Notes under the pieces: model-generated
Database searches by the model: none
The model's input: only the letters and a program-made list of their open reading frames with translations
Told to the model about the DNA's origin: nothing
Made by a program: the position numbers and the translations under genes
NCBI GenBank assembly: GCA_035235625.1
Contig: CP141150.1
Location: forward strand, 26,490,756 to 26,554,755
Length of the DNA: 64,000 nucleotides
From: Saururus chinensis
Taxonomy: Eukaryota; Streptophyta; Magnoliopsida; Piperales; Saururaceae
Direction of reading: 5' to 3'
In this document: positions 47,721 to 60,943 of the stretch, in pieces
Numbering within the stretch: position 1 is the stretch's first letter
Layout: every line of letters starts with the position of its first letter

Positions 47721-49735
47721 GCCTCCTCTTGCACCGGGAGGTCTCCCCTTTATATGGTTGCCAAATCAAAGAATGAACCCCTCAATTGCGTAGAGCACAC
47801 TCGACTTAATTAAGAACACCTTTTGAATGGACTAAATCGGACTCACAATGATTAGAAACAAAGAAAATGAAGTCTCCCCTTGCAAAACCCCATGGAGCCC
47901 TTTATATAAGGCAAAAAGCGGCTCCGTGCACACCACCAAAATTGACGGCTCCGCCATTGAAGGGGGTGTACGTCGTGCCTGCACTTTATGTGGGTCACAC
48001 CAATGCGTAATGTGCGTGGCACCCACACATAATGTGCTCGAGGCCCATGCATGACGTGCGCGGTGCCCACGTGTCGCGTTGGAGCATAACATGTGCATGT
48101 AATGCTTCGTGTATGTTGCGTGCTGCACATTTTTTTGAAACCTTTATAACTTCAAATGCCCGTATCTTTTTACCCCGGACTTGGATTTGCCCATTCTTGG
48201 TACCATTGAGTTTGTATCGACAATCCCTACAATACAAGACTCCTTGAGGTAGATTATCTCACCCTTTTTAAGTGGGTCCTTCCATGTGGCATGCTTCCCA
48301 ATGTCGTAACTTCGCTCCCAGCCTCTGTTTCACACGTTCTTTGATTTGTTATGCTCATTTCTTCGAGCTCTATCTATATGCGGAAATTTTATCCTTTGAA
48401 ATCCTTTAAAACTTATATGAGAAATATATAATTAGCCCTAACCCCTCAGTTTAAGTGTAATCGAAAAACAGGTTAGTACAACTATCGAGTCTCTTGTAGT
48501 TGATGTATGATTTCTAATCTTTATTAGCAAACTTTTAGTAATGTGTATATTTGAACCTAGGCATGTGACTACAAATTACTTATGGTTGTGTATATTATGA
48601 ATCATGACATGTACTCTGGCAATGCCCTATGTGTTGTAGTATGATTTGACCTTGTCATATATAATATGTTGGTTTAAATATGTGTATATTCGAAAATGAG
48701 TGGATCACCACCAAGATATTTTTGCAGCATGATTCACAAAAAGTCTTAAAAATTTGTTTCCGCCATTTGAATTATAAGAAAAATAATTTTTACAATCTTT
48801 GGGGATGACAATTGTCCATCGGCAACAACAAACTATAAAAAGTACAAGCTACTATTTATAGAAGTATGAGGTTTATTCATTGCTTGAGAAAGCTCCAAAT
48901 CAAATAAAATTAAAAGTAATTTTCTAATTAAAGTAGTTGAAGATATTTATAAGTTCATTTTTTAATATATGTCTTTATAAAATAAAAAAATAAGTTTAAA
49001 TGGCTTCCATGTCTTGATCGTTGCTAATCTCACCCAATTCTTGGAAGGAGGTGGAGGGGGTGGTGACAATGAAAGATGCATAGGATGAGATATTTCAGTT
49101 CACTCTAAGAGATAAACAAGGAAATTAAAATGATTTTAAACTTGGCAATTGTCAAATTGTGAAACTATAGACAATGCTCAATACGAGCCGTCATTAATAC
49201 AACTTTATTTTAAAAAAAAACTTATTATTCTTTTTATATAGTTGAATATGTTAATTGGCTTATCTTTAAAATTAGAGCCTAAAAAAAAGATTTTACGTGA
49301 TTTTACAAGTAGTTTCGAAATACTTCCATCAAATTTTAGGAAGAAGGAGAAAGAAAAAAAAGAAGGGGAGGAAAATTAGATGGTGGAGGGGAGAAGGAAG
49401 AGAAGGAAGATGAGGTGGAGGATGCGAAGCAAGAAAGGAGGAGGTAACAATGAAGGAGGAAGAGAAGGGAGAAAAAGAGGAAACAGAGGGGAAGCACTTT
49501 CATGTCGTACTTAAAAACCTGGATTGGCCCGGCCGGTTTGACTGGGCGTAGTAAAAAATCCAAATCGAGTCATCTAGGTTACTGGGCAAAAATGACTTGG
49601 GTGGGGGCCAACCGGTCAAACCAGCGATTGGGCCGATCCGGGTTGTGCAACCAGGTTCTGACATTGCTCAGATCCGGATCCCCTAATGAAGTTGGGCGGC
49701 CTTGGCAAGTCCAACTTCTCTAGGTGGGTGGCAAG
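47721..49735. other. Repeat-derived spacer, no recognised gene
   Basis: 48000-48080 holds GTGC(G/A)TGG(C/T)(A)CCCAC word repeats. 49330-49500 is GA-rich. 49500-49720 is GC-richer, without recognised domains. Confidence 0.4.
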
Positions 49736-50038
49736 TAGTGATGCCACCGGGTCGGGTTCTGGTCGGGTTTCGTCAAACCCTAACCCGAACCCACATCACA
49801 AAGCTGTGACCTGAACCCGACCCGAACCCGACCCGTTTGACCCGAATAGATTAAAAAAAAATATTTTTTATATTATTTTTTTATTTTTTTCAATTTTTTT
49901 TTTAAAAATAATATTAAAAAATATATAAAAAATATAACCTGACCCGACCCATTAGGGTTATTTTTTAAAACCAAACCCGACCCATTAAGGTCGGGTCGGG
50001 TCGGGTTTACCATTAACCTGACCCGAGTGGCATCCCTA
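49736..50038. mobile_element. 303-bp hAT-type MITE with 8-bp target duplication
   Basis: The left end TAGTGATGCCACCGGGTCGGG pairs with the reverse complement of the right end, TAGGGATGCCACTCGGGTCAGG. Flanking 8-bp duplications are GTGGCAAG (49728-49735) and GCGGCAAG (50039-50046), 7 of 8 identical. Terminal TAG and 8-bp duplications fit hAT. The interior is built from GGGTCGGGTT / AACCCGACCC words around an A/T-rich core (49850-49940), so it is self-complementary. No coding capacity. Confidence 0.8.
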
Positions 50039-50046
50039 GCGGCAAG

Positions 50047-50780
50047 GGCCATGAGGTCCGATTGTCTTGAAGCTTCTTAGACTGGAAGATGAGGTAGAGA
50101 GGGGGGGACTGGTAGAGGTGGGAAGTGGTGTGGAGGAGGGAGAACTGATGGGTTCACAGGTGGATGTTTCGATGGGTCTCATTGATCTCAAGGAAGACAT
50201 GGCAGATCGAGGACCAGAGGGAGGAGACACCTGATGGGACGACAAAGAGGGTGGCTTCAGCATCCTACCGAGAGGAGGTTGACATCACCAAATGCCAAAC
50301 ACCAATCAGGTCAGGGGCCAGGTTTTAGAACATTACTTCCACAAACAAATAAAGCTTGAGTGGATGAAGAAAGAATTAAGATGATTAAGTTTGGCGGATT
50401 AATTCAGTTCCTCTAAAGTCTAAACCAAACAGAGATTCCACGTGAAACCATGGACTAGTAGAAAAGAGTTCAGTACACCTCCCACGTCACTCACGAGCCT
50501 TCACCGCTCACATATCTTGACGGCAGCGTTAAAGACGACCCAAATGCCTTGACTCCTATCATTTGGTCGTTTCCTACACGGCAGCCATTCAAATGCCGCA
50601 TGCTGACTTGAACAGGCTACCAACAATCAGTGCACAAGAGCAGAAGTTACCAACTGCGTACTTACCAAGAACGACATGCTTGATGAAAATCTGAATACCC
50701 ATTAAAGCTATTGGATTCTAATCTGGTTATTCTAAAGATTTCTGGTTCCCCTGCTCTCCCTACCCCTTTGGAGCCTGGGC
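50047..50780 (+). promoter_or_regulatory. Upstream region of the TMEM8-like gene
   Basis: No gene. A CT-rich leader (50745-50765) lies just before the ATG. A CCACGTGAAACC stretch with a CACGTG core sits near 50440, about 340 bases upstream. Promoter elements are not otherwise defined. Confidence 0.35.
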
Positions 50781-53700
50781 ATGGGTCACCTGAATCTCTT
50801 CCTTTTGGTTTGCCTTTCCTGCTTTTTGTTCCTCTTGGGTCCTTTGTATGGACAGGATGATGCTCAGTATTCGGCCGTCATTTCGAGCTTCAGCTACCCA
50901 GACACCAAGCTCAAGCCATTTGAGTGGCGCTACATGAGAGGTGCGCACCAGTTGGAGGAGTATAGACCCAAAGGAGCTTCTTTTGAGCTTTTCTCTCTCT
51001 TGGCTCTTTTTCTTTTTTAATGTTTTGCGATCGAGTGACTTGGAAGAGTCCCTGTTGAAGAATGGAGATAAGTTCTTTTAGCAATCGGTTAATGGATGGG
51101 TTGGAATTATTGAATGGGGAGAGATGGTGGGTAGTTGTTATTTCATCCTTCAATGTGGAAATTCTGGAAGGATTACGATAGTGGACTATAGTGAGAGAAT
51201 TGGGTTCTCTCAATCTGGCTTGCCTTGTTGTTTCTCTCTTTTTTTCCTCTTCTAATTTCTTTCTGATCATTTTAGGAGTTAAAAGATTAAAGCTGGTGTT
51301 TTTTATTACTCTTGTTATGATTTATGTAGAACTTACAGTAATTCTGTTAATTTTAATATGTTGCTTTGTTTCTTATGGGTCAAATGGATTCCTTAAGAAA
51401 AAAATGGAGCAAACAAATATATTGAATAACAAACATGATTGTTTTCGAGAATATAACTTCTTGTTTGAATGGTGGTGGGTATGATGATACGTGTGGAACC
51501 ATTCAGACCATCTTTGTCGCATTATTGTGGTATGTAGACTGGTACATGGAGTAAATATCCTGTATGCGTTGGCAGCTTGTTTGCTGCACTATATATTTTC
51601 CAGGACTAATTCCTATGTGCATGTATTATTCTTTCCGTCATGTTGGTTGTCATTTTTGCATTTATCTCTTGTGATATGCATTATTCTCTTGAAGTGACGA
51701 AAACTTGACTAATCTCTAAGGCCTTATTTCAGTTGAAGTGCCGCTGTGGTTCTCTACTGTGTCCATAACAATCTTGTCAAGCGTGGATATGGTTTGTATG
51801 CTTCTAACTAGCTATGAAATGAATTTTTTTTCAGTTTTTACCAAGATTGGACTTGGGAGCTAATCAAGAAGGGTGAAAAATTATGCCTTTTTCATTCAGA
51901 TTATTATATTATGGTGTGCATTTCCCAGGATCAAAGGAACGTAGGAAAGCTTTCCAAGGGTGTATTTCCTACCATATGTATCAAAGAAGGGAGTCCTCCT
52001 CTTCCAGATGTATCAGACACATATTTGAGAGATATAGGTACCTAGCGACCTCAATGAGTTTGCTTTTGATTTGGCCATGAAAACTTGACTCTGTTACTAA
52101 GACGAGGCATATTTTTCATTAATGCTTATGTTGTTAATTTGACAATTTAAACTTGTTGAGCGATGTTGTCTGCTCAATATCCTGTTTGGTTTTCATTATT
52201 TTATCGTGATATTGCATTACTTAATTTGCATAACGTGGAGCACGCTTGTTTCTCTGAGATGATCTTTATTATCAAAGCAATCAATCTACAATAACCTTTC
52301 TTGTGCTGTTGCAGAAGTCAACCATTTCTTGAATGGATCTTTCGGAATCTTTGAGCAGTGTGTCGTGCCTAAAAAAAATTTAACAGTAATTTTGACAAGT
52401 GAGCAGGTTAGCAAACTTACTATAATTATCATCAACATGTTCCCTGTATAAGGGATGTACAACTTGAATGGTAGGGATTTTGTAGCCTTGTGTCCTGAAT
52501 TTCTATGGTGAGATATAATTAATTAAAAATCTTAGCTAGCCTGATAGATGTTTAGAAATATTGTAATGTTACATGCATCTTGAATTTCCTACCAGATGAA
52601 CCTATGGGCTTACACATAACCATTGATTTGTGGGGCTCGTGTGTCCAAAACACTTAGGCGATCAAACAGATGCAAAGCGCGTAGGTTATCTAGTAGGCAA
52701 CAACCTGTAAGCTTAGCATTTTTCTTAGCTATAATAATGATTATGTTATATATTAAATCTCCAATTGAGAAACAGAAAGTTCAACTCTACTTTTTGTGTT
52801 CTTTAAGGAAGAAGAGAATTCATAATTAAAAGTTTCATTGTCAACTTTCTATGTGCAAACCAAGAACTTGGTGTTTTAATTCATTTTATTAATCCTTAGA
52901 TCTTTCATATTATGACCATTTCCCATATGCCAATGAGTTGCTTTTATTTGCCTAAGACATACAAGTAATATGATGAATCTTGAGAATTCTAGAGCATAGA
53001 GATATGAATTCCTGAGTATAGTTATTCGCTGAATGTTTAATTACCTGGTATTTTTAATAAAAAGCAATTTCAATGATACTCTTCTCTTACTGAACATGAA
53101 CAATGTAAAAAATGTGTATGTGAGAGAAATGTTATAGAGATAGCAGACCATATGGAAGAATAAATATGGCTTGTTTGGTAGCATTTAATTTATGGAGAAT
53201 GACATTAGAATTCAAACTATCTATCATTCTATGGGTCTTGATTTATCTACTAGGGAGCATGACTTATGGATTTTACAGGTTTCCAGTTTTGCCAGGGCAA
53301 ACACTTTCTGGTCAAGAAAGAATTGTTCTGGCAATAAGATGACCATTTTTTCCAAATCATCTTGTAGGAATATTTTGATGTTTATTTGTCATGTGCCTGA
53401 TAGAATTTTGAACCGCTGTTTGTTTTGTAGGTATCCCCTGGAACATGGTATATTGGATTTTTCAATGGACTTGGGCCTGAAAGAACTCAATCGAAGATGG
53501 TGAAAATCCAAATCTCTTTCTCCGTGAATTCTTTTGAGTGCTTTGGTTTTTGCAGTGCAGTCTATGAATTAAATATGATTGTAAATTTTTTATGATTTTA
53601 AAAATTTAATCTCTAGATCAGTCGGGGTTCATCATACAGATTTAATGCAGAAGTAAGCATAAGAGGATGCAGAGCTCCTCCTATGTGGGGAATATACTGT

Positions 53701-55427
53701 AACCAGACTACTGAATTGCTTTTTTGTACCCAATCGGCTGTCTTTACAATTGGAAGAAATCTGCTAGATCGTCAGATGGACAAGGATGGAGGCAATCATA
53801 GATACAAATCTTATTATGCCCTCCAAGGAGAAGAAAAAAAATTTCAGACAAAATCTGCTGCATCAACAATAGGTAGTTCAGCTATTGTTTGCAAAAGTTC
53901 TACAAATGGTGCCTGTCTTGCAAATGGTGAATCAAAATTTTATTATTTGGATGTATACAATTCTGCATCCAGGTTGAATATCACTGCAACAAATATAAGA
54001 TCGAACATGACTTCAAGATCAAATGATACAACTAACATTCTAATTATGTGTTATGCTCGGTATAATGCAATGCCACTTGTGAACTTATATGATTATTCAA
54101 ACGATATAAGTAGAGCTCCAGTGGTTATTGAGTTCCCTAAAACTGGGCGGTGGTTTATTTTAGTTTATGTTACAAAATGGACAACAAAGAAAGAAATGAA
54201 TGAATCAGATATTATCAAGGGATATCTTTGTTTTTCTTTAGAATGGCATTTGTATGAGTGCCCATACGGAAAGGTGGGGAGCAACTGCTTGTGGGACCAG
54301 CATGTACTCCAGGTAAACCATTTCCCCTAGTTGGAATATCCTTTTTTTTTGTGTTTTAAAAAATGAAATCATTTTTACTTTCCATTTCCCCTGGTTGGAA
54401 GTCGTATTAAATATCATGTTTTAGAAAATGAACCAATTGTCTTGAAATATTTTAGCTTTTTGAAAGACATGATTTTTGATTGATGTGGCCAATGTTTTTT
54501 TTGTGTAGAGGGTTCTCAAAAGAAGCTCATCACTTCCCTACGAGTCTTTGTATTGGCCAACTGAACAGAACATGCTCATTAATTCTGCTGGCTTCCCTGT
54601 CCGGGCTATTTTGACGAACACTTCATATGAGGAAAAAATAAATATTGCATGGACGTATTTTCTTGTGGAAGTTCCACGTGGTGCAGGTGGGGCTAATATA
54701 CACTTCCAGCTAATATCAGATGTAATTGAGACTTTTGGAGTATATGCTCGTTTTGGTGCGGTTGCTTCCCTTGAAGATTTTGACTACTTTGTAAATGGGA
54801 CTCATAATAGCAATGTATCCATGTTCTTGGATGATAGTGATATCAGTCAAGGGAAGATAAATTTCTATATTTTATATGCTAGAGAAGGCATTTGGAATAT
54901 TGGATTGAGACATCCTATTGGTAATTCCATCAAAGATCCCGTGCTGATGACAATTACTCTAGAGGGTTGTCCAAAGAGATGCTCTTCTCATGGGACTTGT
55001 CATTCAGCTGCCGATGAAAGTGGATTGACATTGTACAGGTTATGATTCAAACACTATTCTGATTTCTCAATTTTAAGGTTACAACAGATCGTAAATATGG
55101 AATCCATGTGGAGTACATTACCCAAATTGGATAGGATATAGCCCATCGACCAAAACATTTGGTAACTAGGATTGAGGGTGATGTGCCTGAGTAATTTTCA
55201 GGACTCTGAAACTTCGTCCCTCAAGTTCACCCTTGTAATGCATGTTTGGACATCACCTTACTCAACAATACAGAATTGCAGCAGCAGTCTGGAGAAAATA
55301 AGAAAATTAAGATGCCTATTATATGAATACTTTGTAATATAGTTTCTTTCACCTTTCTTCAGTTTCTGTGCCTGTGACCGCAACCATGGAGGGTTTGACT
55401 GCAACATTGAACTTGTAACACATCAAG
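50781..55427 (+). CDS. TMEM8/PGAP6-like EGF-domain membrane protein (5' eight exons, gene incomplete)
   Basis: Exons 50781-50940, 51733-51791, 51929-52037, 52315-52406, 53431-53499, 53617-54312, 54509-55038 and 55363-55427 all have GT..AG borders and join in one open frame of 593 codons, strong support for the model. It starts with a signal peptide (MGHLNLFLLVCLSCFLFLLG, cleavage near GQDDAQ), then SSFSYPDTKLKPFEWRYMRV and a long extracellular part with many N-glycosylation sites. An EGF-like module spans exons 7-8 (CPKRCSSHGTCHSA..., then FCACDRNHGGFDCNIEL). This matches plant proteins of the TMEM8/PGAP6 (DUF3522) family, which continue into a seven-helix CREST-type domain, a likely GPI-cleaving phospholipase in animals. 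No such exon was found before 64000: intron 8 is over 8.5 kb and full of retroelements, or the gene is truncated. Confidence 0.85.
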
Positions 55428-55739
55428 GTAGTCTACTTTTATGCTTATTTGTGCAATTTTTCTTAGCGCAAAATTTGTTCTAGATCAACATATTCAGGGT
55501 GAAATTTGACAAAACCATCATGACCATTGTGGCAAAACTATCAGCAAAATATGAAGTTTCTGTTAATCTACTGTCAATGTGGAGAGCTTAATTGATTGCT
55601 AGGGTTTAAGAGTTCAGAATTTACTCACCTATTTGAGGAATCAAGTCACATCAGGTCCCAGCTATGTGCAAATTAATTTTTAGGTCTAAGTCAAGTGAAA
55701 TGTTCAATGCACCTTGTTGTGAACAACCAATCTTATATT

Positions 55740-56117
55740 TGCTTATTGGTAGTGCTTAGTAGGGGTAGTACTGTATTAGTTTATGATTTCCTGCATACTA
55801 CCTGTGCTTATTACGCCAACTTATGGCTTATGGAGCCCATATATGTGAGCATTGACACTCGTAACTGAGTTTGGAAGAAGTTATTCTTAATTTCCATAGC
55901 CTTGGAGTTGTGTAGTCAAGGATGCATCCCCCTTGAAAAGAGTCAACATCCATCACCCATATCTGCTAGCCCGCCAGCCCACTGCCGGCTTTCCCCACTG
56001 TACCCCTCTCATCTAAATCATCATCCACCATCTACCTTTTCCCTCACCATGGGAAGGTCTTGTTTTTTTCTGTCCACAATTCCAAGCTGTCATTGGCAAC
56101 CCCATGGGTTCACAATG
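55740..56117 (+). mobile_element. 5' LTR end of an LTR retrotransposon, inside the TMEM8-like gene
   Basis: Sequence just before a primer-binding site, with matching diverged copies at about 61085-61140 ('GCTTAGTAG', 'TAGCTTATGATT') and 62580-62790 ('CCCCTTGAAAAGAG', 'CAACATC'). The left edge is not fixed. It lies in the sense direction in intron 8. Confidence 0.55.
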
Positions 56118-56119
56118 AT

Positions 56120-56131
56120 TGGTATCAGAGC
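56120..56131 (+). other. Retrotransposon primer-binding site (initiator tRNA-Met)
   Basis: TGGTATCAGAGC is the exact 12-base complement of the 3' end of plant initiator tRNA-Met, the standard minus-strand primer site of copia and many gypsy elements; it lies a few bases after a CACA LTR end. Confidence 0.85.
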
Positions 56132-56389
56132 TATGCAGTTTGATTGAGGGAGCCATTTTTCTGATCTGAGTTAGTCGTGTTTGCGCCATAGTTTGCAACC
56201 TTGCAAGATCTTGGTCTTGGTGACTTCACAGGGTCATGAGAACTGTGTAAACTGCTGAAAGCCAAGTTTTTACCCCGTTTTGGTGAGTTCTCGAGAGAAA
56301 ATCATCCCTTAAAAAAAGTAGTCTTCTTGGCTGCTGCTGCTACCTTTCCAGAAAAGCACTTTACAACTGAGTTCTGCTTTTGCTGTTGC

Positions 56390-56460
56390 GTTTTTCAGCT
56401 GCTCTTGCAGGCTGCTGCAAGCTTTTGCAGCAGCAGCTGCTGCATTTGAGCCTCAAAACA
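56390..56460. repeat. CTGCTG/GCAGCAG-rich inverted simple repeat
   Basis: GCTGCTGCAAGC and TTTTGCAGCAGCAGCTGCTGC-like words form a self-complementary trinucleotide tract in the element leader. Confidence 0.6.
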
Positions 56461-57127
56461 GAGTATAGCTGCTGCCTTTAGTTCATCACAAAATGCATTA
56501 AATTAAAATAGCAAGGTGATTAAAAATAGGAATATGTACTGCCTTTTACTGCTAGTAACTTTTTTCTTTGGAGCAACAGCAATTTAGGCCTCAATGGCTG
56601 CTAGGCCTTGTTCACAGCCTTCCTATCATAGGATGAAGGCACCAGCATGCTCATGTAGCGATGAATACAGCCACAAACGAGGGTCACAAACCAATTGTGC
56701 GATGACATGCCCTACAAAATTATGTATCTTTTGTGCATATGCTTTCTGTTGAGTAGGGCCACTTGAGGGACGACCTCAAGATGTTGAAGAGGAGGCACCG
56801 AGGATACCAGTAACACCATGATGGATGTTGCAGCCATTAGACTTACAGCAGAACGAGCAGTATGGGGTAGGAGGGATGGCATGCCAACCAAGCACAGTGA
56901 AGTACCTCAACATGGTACCCTCACCAAATGATGCTGGTCCTGGTCCTGGCAAGGGGAACATCATTGACACTATGCAAGAGTGGAATTTCCTTGAAATAGT
57001 GGTGGCAAGCGATCTCATTGGATTGACAACTAAATGTTCGACAAAAAGTCCTGGACCATTGGTGCAGCTTCGAGAAGATAAAGGGTAGGGTCCGTGGTAT
57101 GGAACACTGCAGCTCTGTTTTTTAAAG

Positions 57128-57298
57128 ATGGATTTTTTTAGTGGAGCCAACCCAACTGATTGGATCAGAAAAATCGATCAATTCATTGCATGTGAAGGTT
57201 CTCCAAACAAGTTGAGGGAATCTATGTCCAATCCTACAGAAGTGCTTTTATGTGTTTGCAGCTGTAGTTATATATCGCTATATAAATGTTATTTGTAA
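57128..57298 (+). pseudogene. Retrotransposon gag N-terminal fragment
   Basis: ATG at 57128 opens MDFFSGANPTDWIRKIDQFI then ACEGSPNKLR, the usual gypsy gag start ('F.G.dP..Wi...e.ff'), about 1 kb after the primer-binding site. It stops after 56 codons; the rest of gag and pol is not recognisable downstream. Confidence 0.6.
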
Positions 57299-59500
57299 GT
57301 GATGCTCAGTTGCACTCCAGAATCAAGCTGTACAAGTAGGGATGGTGGTCAAACCAACGAGCCTTGGACAAGCAATTTCCACAGCCTGCCACGGGGTTGC
57401 ACAGAACGGGGCTGCACAGAAGGCAGTCAATTGTGTGGCACTAGCATGGCAAACAGCCAAGCAAGTCAGTTCATCTCGTCACAGTCCTAGTCTTGTGCCA
57501 TGCAACCGTGTGTCTAGCCCGTGAGCCCAAGCCACAAACTTGCCCCAAAGATAGTCATGCGAATGTGCGAGGACCTTACCAAGCCAGCTAGCCGGAGGGG
57601 ACGTAGCCTTGCCATGTGCACAAACAACTTAGGCAACATGAGTAGTGCAATGGTCATCTCATCACTGCGCTTGCAAAAGGCCACAAAAGTTATGTTATTA
57701 ACATGGCCCGATGGCCAAACAGCCGACCCAAAGGTCGGAGAGCCTCATCTTACATTCGAGGGGCTCCTAGCATGACGTCTAACCCATTACCACACATTTG
57801 TCTTGCATTGGGCTGCAAGGCTAGCAATCATACTAGCAACTCACATTAAGTTCAACTAATCATCCCCTACTTAGCATAGGGGATTTCTTGCATTGTGCTG
57901 GAGTGGCAACTAAAGTGGCTACATGGTGTGCCAGACCAAAATTCATTTAAGTGCACCAAAACACTCCACAAAGTTCCCCTTGGCTAAATAGGGCAGAGGG
58001 GACACTCAGAAAAGGTGTGTAAAAGCCATGATATGTCCGTATTGCCAACCACAGCCCATGTCACGAGTGCAGCTCATGGCCACCTATATGTCAGCCACGG
58101 ATGCAGCCATGAACAATGCGAGTAAGGGGGCGGGATTGGAGTTTGTTTGGCAGGAGGGAGCCTTAATGTGGTGAACATGTGGCATTGGTCATCTTCTCAG
58201 ATACAATGAACCCACATGTGAACAATAAACGAGCGGGAATTCAGATGGACCTAATGCACCCAGTTCAACATCTGAAGAGACGAAGCCTTTTTGTCAGGTA
58301 TGGCAGAAGAAGTTGAAGCTGGGAAAGGTGAAGAAGGAAGGAACTTCAGATGGTGAAGACGGCATGTGACCAGCAAACAGGAATGCAGCGGTTTCATAGT
58401 GATGTTGCAAGTTCAATCCATAAAACCGTCTCCAGTGACAATGGAGATGATGAAAGTGATGTCATTGGAGAATTCATCAACACTCCTGTGTTGATGTCCA
58501 GAAATTGGATCTAGCTGCTAAACAAAGTGAATTGTCTTATGTTGGAGAGGGAGGTGCGCAGGAGGAGGATGCTGGAGGGGTATAGGCGAGGGTGTGGGAG
58601 AAGACGGGCCACTAGAATGATGATTGTCTGGTAGTGAGAAAGGTGTCAGGTGTCAAAGGGCGAGGGTGTTGGGGATAGGCCACAAGCATCCCACCAAGCA
58701 CACACATGAGAAGTGGGTCAAGCAGTGCACGAGTAAGACCTCGCACCACCCACATGAATGAGTAATGTTAACGAAGAAACCAACTAGTAAACAATAAGAA
58801 CCTATGATATGGAGCAAACTAGATCCACATTCCAGCAATTGATGGGATCAACCAAGTCCTTCCTCAACACAAATGGTGCACAGTAACAAGTTGCAGGCAC
58901 AAGGAAGAACTAACCAATATAGCATATGGGTATCAAGTATCACCAAACAAAAGGGCACATCAATCTAATGTGGTTCAGCTGCCACCTAGTACCCCAAATA
59001 CAAATAATTCCCCTATAGGATTTGGAAGAACTTCTTCGTTACATATTCTTATTTTGACTTTGAAGCTTTGTTTAGATATACACCATGTTCTCCACTTAAT
59101 CATTGATATTACCTTCAAACTTGTTCTTCTTTATCATTCTTGATCATGTTTTCCCCTTGATAAATATAATTTATGTTAGTATAGTGTATTCACATGGTGT
59201 TATAATTGTTTGAGATTAATATTAGGGCTTTTTGATGTTAATATAGATTTAGATTAACAAGATACTTGTGAAAACAATTTTTGGTCACCGATATTTTTTC
59301 CCAATATCTCCAATACATATCTTTAGGCCAGCAATATTTCTCCGATAAAAGATATTTTGAACCATGGTGATGTGTGAGGGACTTTTTTTTATTTTAATAT
59401 TTCTCAGACATGGACAATGATGGTCTTTGTCTGATGTGTCTGAGATGTGTGAGGGACTTATAGGTTTTCTTTAACTTTAGAAGTTCAAGAAAATGAGGTT
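57299..59500. other. Decayed retroelement interior, no recognised domain
   Basis: Short frames only. 59190-59370 and 61995-62230 are diverged copies of one repeat ('GTTTGAGATTAATATTAG' followed by a 'GATATCTTTGATATT'-type tract). Confidence 0.35.
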
Positions 59501-60604
59501 CTGGAGATGGAGTAGTTCAATGAAGTGAAGACCTTTGAAGTTCAAGAAAATAGTGCTGGTTATTCACTACTTTTGAAGATCAAAGGACGTATCATATCCA
59601 AATGGGGTTTAACTACTTCAGAGATTCTATTGACGATCCTACTACGATTGGCCATCTGGTGGCTATGCAGAGGTTTTTTGCTTACACTAATTTTTTTCTC
59701 TTCTGGTCTTTGGAAATTCTGGTAATATAAAGGGTCCCTCAGTCACCAAATTTGCCACTGAAGTGGTGAAGAATATTGGAGGTCAAGGATATTAAGTTGG
59801 GGAAGTGGTCTTACAATGGAGATTTAAGTGTCCCTTGAGTTGACTGAAGATATGAGAAAGCGGGTTTATGAGAAAATGGAGGCAGAAATTCAATGTTTAC
59901 AGAATACTTTCTATGTGGAAGTTCTAATGACATTTCAGCTCACAGAGAGGAATTTCTCCTATACCATGGCTCTGATCTATAAGTTTTTTGCCAATGACAA
60001 TTCAATGCCAATGTTCCCATATTTTAAGAGATCACTACCTACGCTTCACTCTGATGGTGGCTTGGAGCAGCCAACAATGAGATGATCTTGCAGAAATCCA
60101 ATTTCCTGACAAGCCGGAGTCATCAAGCCCGAGATAGAGCTCTTCTGGTCCTTGTTCCTAGACTTTTTAGATCTTGGTTGCAGAGCCAAGGATTATTTAC
60201 CAGTGTAACCGCCTGATCCGTTACATCTCTGACCATTTTGACAATTGATAACATCCACAAATCTTCAATACCATGGCAGACCGCTGTATCTTATCTTGCA
60301 GCAGTTCTACCCGGCTTGGTAAGGAAGATGATATTGTTGATCGGAAAAAGTGCTGCGTCCTGACCCTTCTATGGTCCCTCACATACTCATGTTGTAAGAT
60401 CCCAAAATATGGTTATTTGGAATCAAGTTATAGGGGACATACTGGAAATTCTTGACTCTGATCCCTGCCCAAACAATCTGTTCTTCCTGGCCAACACATA
60501 CTGGACATACTGAAGCTGCATTTTACACTTGACGGCCTGATGTATCACTGATATCAGCATAACATAGGCAACATCGCCAGTATTGACGATATATTGAATT
60601 TGAG
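59501..60604 (+). other. Possible coding remnants upstream of the acyl-AMP-ligase fragment
   Basis: Protein-like pieces occur, for example RTYHIQMGFNYFRDSIDD and PTTIGHLVAMQRFFAYTNFF (59587-59701), and ELTEDMRKRVYEKMEAEIQC (from 59834). I do not recognise them; they may be further exons of the same captured gene or transposon protein. Confidence 0.3.
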
Positions 60605-60943
60605 TTGGGGAAACCCATTTTTGTTGATTGGCAAGGCCGAGTTTGCTGTGTGTTCGTGAATTCAGATGATCCAGATGCTGATGTTGTTGATCGAAAAACA
60701 GGCCTAGCAAATGAAAAGCATGGAAAAGAAGGCAAAATATGGATCAACAATACCAGTTCTAGAATTGGGTCCTGGAGTAAGCTAGACTTGAGCCAGAAAT
60801 GTTTTGGCAATATATTCCCAAATTACCCTGGAGAGATATTCACATGAAGTGGAGATCTTGGAAGGGTCATAAATAGGAAGCTTTTGATCACCGGAAGAAT
60901 CATGGACCTCATCATTGTTGGAGGGAAAAATATATACGCCCAG
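60605..60943 (+). pseudogene. Fatty-acyl-AMP ligase (FAAL-like, AMP-binding) exon fragment
   Basis: Encodes GKPIFVDWQGRVCC, NSDDPDADVVDRKTG, GKEGKIWINN, then a stop (TGA, 60847-60849) where family members have Arg before TGDLGR (here SGDLGRVINRKLLITGRIMD, then LIIVGGKNIYAQ). These are the C-terminal hinge motifs of adenylate-forming enzymes: 'GEIWi.sps.g.GYW', 'TGDLG....G.L.i.GR.KDliI..GrNiY'. The match is closest to plant FAAL-type acyl-activating enzymes. The stop and lost residues make it a dead exon, lying between retroelement pieces inside the TMEM8-like intron. Confidence 0.75.

Noticed and set aside
51840-51888. Extra exon between exons 2 and 3 of the TMEM8-like gene
   Set aside because: A TTTTTTCAG acceptor exists, but the sequence carries an in-frame stop (GGGTGA) and direct joining of 51791 to 51929 keeps both frame and family pattern.
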